A DNA stretch of 8,845 bases from Deltaproteobacteria bacterium (GTDB taxonomy: Bacteria; Desulfobacterota; DSM-4660; Desulfatiglandales; HGW-15): contig JAFGPH010000317.1 of NCBI GenBank assembly GCA_016926135.1, positions 1 to 8,845 of the forward strand. The letters run 5' to 3'. Positions 6,186 through 8,845 of this stretch are shown piece by piece. Numbering within the stretch: position 1 is the first letter of the stretch; the number at the start of each line of letters is the position of its first letter. The position numbers were made by a program, and so were the translations under genes. The notes beneath the pieces were generated by a model. The model had not been told where the DNA came from and made no database searches. It worked only from the letters and a program-made list of their open reading frames with translations.

Positions 6186-6661
6186 CGTTATGGCCTTTTC
6201 CGGGCAGATCTCCTGGCAGCAGAAGCAGGTGATACATTTCTGCGGGTCTACCCTGGGAAGGGAGTCCTCCATGGAGAGGGCCGAAACCGGGCATTGTTCC
6301 ACACAGGTGCCGCGTTGAAGCCCACCTGCTTCGAATCATTTCCGATGTTGCGGTAGTAGCCCTTGGAAGCATCCATCAGGCCCGTCTTTCTGAAACTCTC
6401 CTCGTTCGCTCCATAGCTAAGCATCCCGGGATTGTCTCCTGCCACGATGGAGTCAGGATTCAGGGTCTCCACCTTTTCCACCACGGCACGAAGAACCGCA
6501 GGGTGGGTGACAATCCCCTCTTTTGCCTCTGAAGCCCTCAGGACATTCGGCTTGACCAAGACCTTCTTCCCCTTTAGCGAAAGAGGGAAAAGTTCAAATG
6601 CCCGATCGATGGCCTGGCGGACGGTCTCGTAAGTTGCCGGATGGATCATCACCTTCGTCAT
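6177..6661 (-). pseudogene. DUF362 protein with C-terminal ferredoxin domain, centre deleted
   Basis: From ATG 6661 about 118 residues match the start of DUF362 proteins: GKKVLVKPNVLRA (31-43), KEGIVTHPAVLRAVV, VAGDNPGM. That frame then runs out in unrelated sequence and stops near 6248. In another frame, from about 6311 to a TAG at 6177-6179, the DNA encodes a two-cluster ferredoxin tail: GTCVEQCPVSALSMEDSLP, then KCITCFCCQEICPEKAI. DUF362 proteins often carry such a 4Fe-4S domain at the C-terminus, so both pieces belong to one gene whose middle (perhaps 150-200 codons) and first ferredoxin cysteine or cysteines were lost near 6309-6316. The stop probably arises at the junction with hydrolase sequence. 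DUF362 function is largely unknown, with a redox role suggested by the ferredoxin part. The start is set by AAGGAGG 8 bases upstream; a GTG at 6721 lacks support. Confidence 0.8.
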
Positions 6662-6669
6662 GGAAGGTG

Positions 6670-6676
6670 CCTCCTT
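6670..6676 (-). promoter_or_regulatory. Ribosome binding site of the DUF362 gene
   Basis: AAGGAGG on the minus strand, 8 bases before ATG 6661; it selects that start over an in-frame GTG at 6721. The initiation signals of this broken gene are still intact. Confidence 0.6.
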
Positions 6677-6706
6677 GAATTGCCGCTGGAAGTCGGTGTA
6701 AAGGGT

Positions 6707-6712
6707 AGTATA
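6707..6712 (-). promoter_or_regulatory. Possible -10 box upstream of the DUF362 gene
   Basis: TATACT on the minus strand, about 46 bases before ATG 6661. The only -35-like sequence, TTGCAT, is 14 bases away, which is too close for a normal sigma70 promoter, so the call is tentative. Confidence 0.25.
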
Positions 6713-6926
6713 GGCTTTCACTCAAAATGCAACCTGTGGGTCCTTTTGTAAAGGGGAATTCGAAGGGTTCTTCAACAACGGGTGATGGATACGTCCACTG
6801 GCAAACCAGTCTCCGGAACACGGTGAAGTCGGAAGAGCACACAAGAATCGGGCAGCGCGCCCTGATGACGTCCCTTTTCAGGCCCGAGACCCCCTGTCCA
6901 ATTCCGCCCGTATCGTTGGTTGCGCC
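6713..6926. other. Gap between the sensor kinase stop and the DUF362 leader
   Basis: About 210 bases with no gene I recognise. A short hairpin (CCTTT/AAAGG, 3-base loop) has no T-tract and is not called a terminator. The minus frame that continues past the kinase stop stays open but has no family resemblance. Confidence 0.4.
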
Positions 6927-8453
6927 TCAACAGGTATCTGCTAACGTAATCGTTACCGCAAACCCTTGGGGTTTCAGGTTCCTGGCGGAAACCGTACCCT
7001 TGCAGGTTTCGATGCAGGTTTTCACGATGGCCAGTCCGAGGCCGACGCCGCCGGATTCGCGATCGCGAGAGGGTTCCGGGCGGAAGAAGGGCTCAAAGAG
7101 GTGGTCCAGAAGACCCTCGGGTACGCCCTGACCAGAGTCCCGGACTTCGATCTCCACCCCATCCTTTGTCCTCTCGGCGGAAACACAAATCGGGCCGGCG
7201 TCTCCGGCGTACTTCACTGCATTTCGGATGAGATTGGCCAGTGCCCGGGTCAGAAGCTCGGGATCTGCGACAACGCTGAGATCCGGGTCGATTCGCGCGA
7301 GGGCCTCCGCTCCGGGCGTGCTCTCCCTTTGTACCGCCCTTTGGACCAGAGGGAGCAGTTTCGTGGTTTCCAACCGGACTCTTCCAGGGTTCATTTCAGC
7401 CCTGGAAAAGGAGAGCAATTCATTGACCAGATTCGAGATGTGGGTGACATCCTCAACGACATCGGCCACGCGCTCCCGATTGGCCGGATCGACGTTCCGC
7501 TCAAGGATGCTGATCCCCAGCTGAAGTCGTGCGATGGGGGAGCCCAGTTCATGGGCCACATCCCCCAGAAACCGTTTTTGGCCCTTCACGAGACCGCACA
7601 GCCGGGAGGTCATGTGATTGATGGCGCTTCCGAGACGACCGATTTCATCGGAACGCGGCTCATGGATTCGCACATCAAACCTGCCCCCGGCGATTTCCTC
7701 AGTTGCACGGGTCATCCGGGCAAGCGGCCGGGTGATGTTTCTCACCAAGGGTATCCAGAACAATACCGAAACGAGAATCACGGAAGCAGCGACGATCATC
7801 CATGGATAGGGATCGAAAAAAAAGCCGTTTCCCGTGATGGAGCTGGATACGGCCAGAAGCACGGCGGGCCTTGGATGGGCTGATGGCTGAGGGAACACCA
7901 TCATCGGAACCCCGACCCAGTATTGTGTAGGGTTCTTCGTGCGGATCATCAGGCGAGGCTCGTGAAGAGGGACAGGGTGCTGCTCAGGGGGCGGCCTTCG
8001 TCCGATTTCCTGATCCGGGGGGCCGGGGACTTTGGAAGCGAGTCGGTCTATTTCGTGCTCTGTGGAGCCCAAGGGTACGGGCAGGGGCGGAAACCCGCCC
8101 GGCGGCGGTTTGGGGAAAGCATCCGTGACCATTTTGATCACAGCCTTTGGAATATGCATATTCTCAGGCCGGACTTGCTCCCCGAATTCCGGGACCAGGG
8201 CAAAATCCACCTGATAAATCCTTCCATGTCTTGCGAGGACATCAGGCCAGTTCGTCCTGGGCTCCTGATGCAGGTCATGGGCGATCAGCCTGCTGGCGAT
8301 TCTCATCCGGTCTGAGGCCTGTTGCCGGAGAATGGTGTACAGATCCAGTCGGGACTGGAGCGAGTAGAATACGATCAGCACCCCCGACACAAGGGCCAGA
8401 TTCAGGAAGAACCAGAGAAAGATCTTGGCAAACAGGGATGAAAGAGGCTTCAT
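6927..8453 (-). CDS. Sensor histidine kinase, CpxA-like
   Basis: A 508-residue membrane kinase that would autophosphorylate and pass phosphate to the response regulator encoded just upstream. Order: membrane helix 1 (about 10-32), periplasmic domain (33-215), membrane helix 2 (about 217-236), HAMP (237-289), then the dimerisation/H-box with phospho-acceptor His301 in DVAHELGSP. The ATPase domain follows, with N-box NLIRNAVKYA (407-416), G1 DSGQG (439-443), F-box LFEPFFR (452-458) and G2 GVGLGLAIV. All catalytic boxes are present, so it should be active. Two oddities: the H-box has Gly where most kinases have Arg (HELRTP/HELRSP), and the periplasmic domain is rich in proline (PPPGGFPPLPVP near 116-127, then more to 167). 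The start ATG overlaps the regulator's stop (ATGA), so the two are translationally coupled. The signal sensed is not visible; CpxA-like kinases commonly monitor the envelope. Confidence 0.94.
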   Translation of the reverse strand: MKPLSSLFAKIFLWFFLNLALVSGVLIVFYSLQSRLDLYTILRQQASDRMRIASRLIAHDLHQEPRTNWPDVLARHGRIYQVDFALVPEFGEQVRPENMHIPKAVIKMVTDAFPKPPPGGFPPLPVPLGSTEHEIDRLASKVPGPPDQEIGRRPPPEQHPVPLHEPRLMIRTKNPTQYWVGVPMMVFPQPSAHPRPAVLLAVSSSITGNGFFFDPYPWMIVAASVILVSVLFWIPLVRNITRPLARMTRATEEIAGGRFDVRIHEPRSDEIGRLGSAINHMTSRLCGLVKGQKRFLGDVAHELGSPIARLQLGISILERNVDPANRERVADVVEDVTHISNLVNELLSFSRAEMNPGRVRLETTKLLPLVQRAVQRESTPGAEALARIDPDLSVVADPELLTRALANLIRNAVKYAGDAGPICVSAERTKDGVEIEVRDSGQGVPEGLLDHLFEPFFRPEPSRDRESGGVGLGLAIVKTCIETCKGTVSARNLKPQGFAVTITLADTC

Positions 8454-8845
8454 GTTTCCATATCCCTTGGATCCGCAAACATGTATCCTGCAGATCGAAC
8501 GGTTCTTATGAAGCGGGGTTTCCGGGGATCGTCGCCCAATTTCCGCCGGAGCGAGGAAATATGGACATCGATGGATCGATCGAAGACATCATGGCTTCGC
8601 CTGGCAACCGCGTCCAGGAGTTGATCCCGGGTTAATACCCGCCCCACGGCCCTGGCCAGGCATACCAGCAGGTCGAATTCGATGGGAGTCAGACTCAACG
8701 TCTCCGTACCCAGGCGCACTGTGTGAGACGTCAGGCTGACTTGAAGATCTCCCCGTATCAATTCTTCATCGGTTGGACGGGGAACGGATGGACCGTCGGA
8801 TTTGATCGAGCGCCGGGTCACGGCGCGAAGGCGCGCCAACAGTTC
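8450..8845 (-). CDS. OmpR/PhoB-family response regulator, partial at window edge
   Basis: The visible 131 residues start with ELLARLRAVTRRS, the usual end of a receiver domain and linker, so the frame continues past the right edge and the phosphorylated Asp is not seen. The rest is a winged-helix DNA-binding domain. LSLTPIEFDLLVCLA is the helix 1 region, GRVLTRDQLLDAV helix 2, and DRSIDVHISSLRRKLGDDP the recognition helix. The wing hairpin is FIRTVRSAGYMF. Its stop overlaps the kinase start (ATGA), forming a regulator-kinase operon transcribed leftwards. The promoter is outside the window and no obvious tandem operator could be assigned, so its targets are unknown. Confidence 0.95.
   Translation of the reverse strand, partial: ELLARLRAVTRRSIKSDGPSVPRPTDEELIRGDLQVSLTSHTVRLGTETLSLTPIEFDLLVCLARAVGRVLTRDQLLDAVARRSHDVFDRSIDVHISSLRRKLGDDPRKPRFIRTVRSAGYMFADPRDMET

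Noticed and set aside
6185..6372. Long N-terminal extension of the hydrolase frame (from 6372)
   Set aside because: This part is DUF362/ferredoxin coding DNA read in the wrong frame, as shown by the cysteine motifs in the correct frame.
4331..6661. Programmed frameshifting as an explanation for the split genes
   Set aside because: No slippery heptamer with a following stem-loop is seen at the breaks, and whole domain segments are missing, which frameshifting does not explain.
6966..7883. Plus-strand open frame of 305 codons
   Set aside because: It is antisense to the conserved kinase core; its length is a by-product of GC-rich codon use and no motif is visible.

Overview
This is a GC-rich (roughly 60% by eye) bacterial window. 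The mix of genes suggests a Gram-negative anaerobe of the deltaproteobacterial (Desulfobacterota-like) kind: a DUF362/ferredoxin protein, a FecR-domain protein, a membrane-anchored TPR protein, and a CpxA/CpxR-like two-component pair. That assignment is inference from gene content; no taxonomic marker is present.

Left part, 1-1884 (+): the tail of a possible upstream gene, then a tightly coupled pair. The pair is a creatinase/aminopeptidase-P (M24) fold protein whose usual metal ligands are mostly replaced, and 3 bases later a KDPG-type aldolase. This looks like the end of a sugar-acid catabolic operon. Converging on it is a short FlK-like hot-dog acyl-CoA thioesterase (2039-2428, -), with a clear sigma70-type promoter and a strong ribosome binding site that together fix its start. 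A 438-base stretch without a convincing gene separates it from a full-length 6-phosphogluconate dehydrogenase (gnd, 2867-4291, +).

Middle part, 4331-6661: a patch of gene decay. A FecR-domain gene on the minus strand has lost its 5' end. It also carries a shift of one base that splits off a recognisable C-terminal tail, and that tail fills what otherwise looks like an empty gap. An intact TPR membrane protein (5016-5777, +) lies in the middle. To its right, on the minus strand, are the fused remains of two genes. The first is a DUF362 protein whose centre is missing; its C-terminal two-cluster ferredoxin domain survives out of frame (6177-6311) and runs directly into an alpha/beta hydrolase lacking its N-terminus and cap region. 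The hydrolase's own halves are in two different frames. At least four separate lesions lie within about 2 kb. They may be real decay or assembly error; raw reads would decide.

Right part, 6927-8845 (-): a two-component system read leftwards. The response regulator (OmpR/PhoB DNA-binding domain, truncated by the window edge) overlaps by ATGA a CpxA-like sensor histidine kinase with a proline-rich periplasmic domain. Its target genes cannot be told from the sequence.

No tRNA, rRNA, CRISPR array, insertion sequence or convincing rho-independent terminator was seen. The nearest thing to an unexpected system is the metal-ligand-poor M24 protein coupled to the aldolase. The clearest hidden structure is the set of out-of-frame gene remnants.
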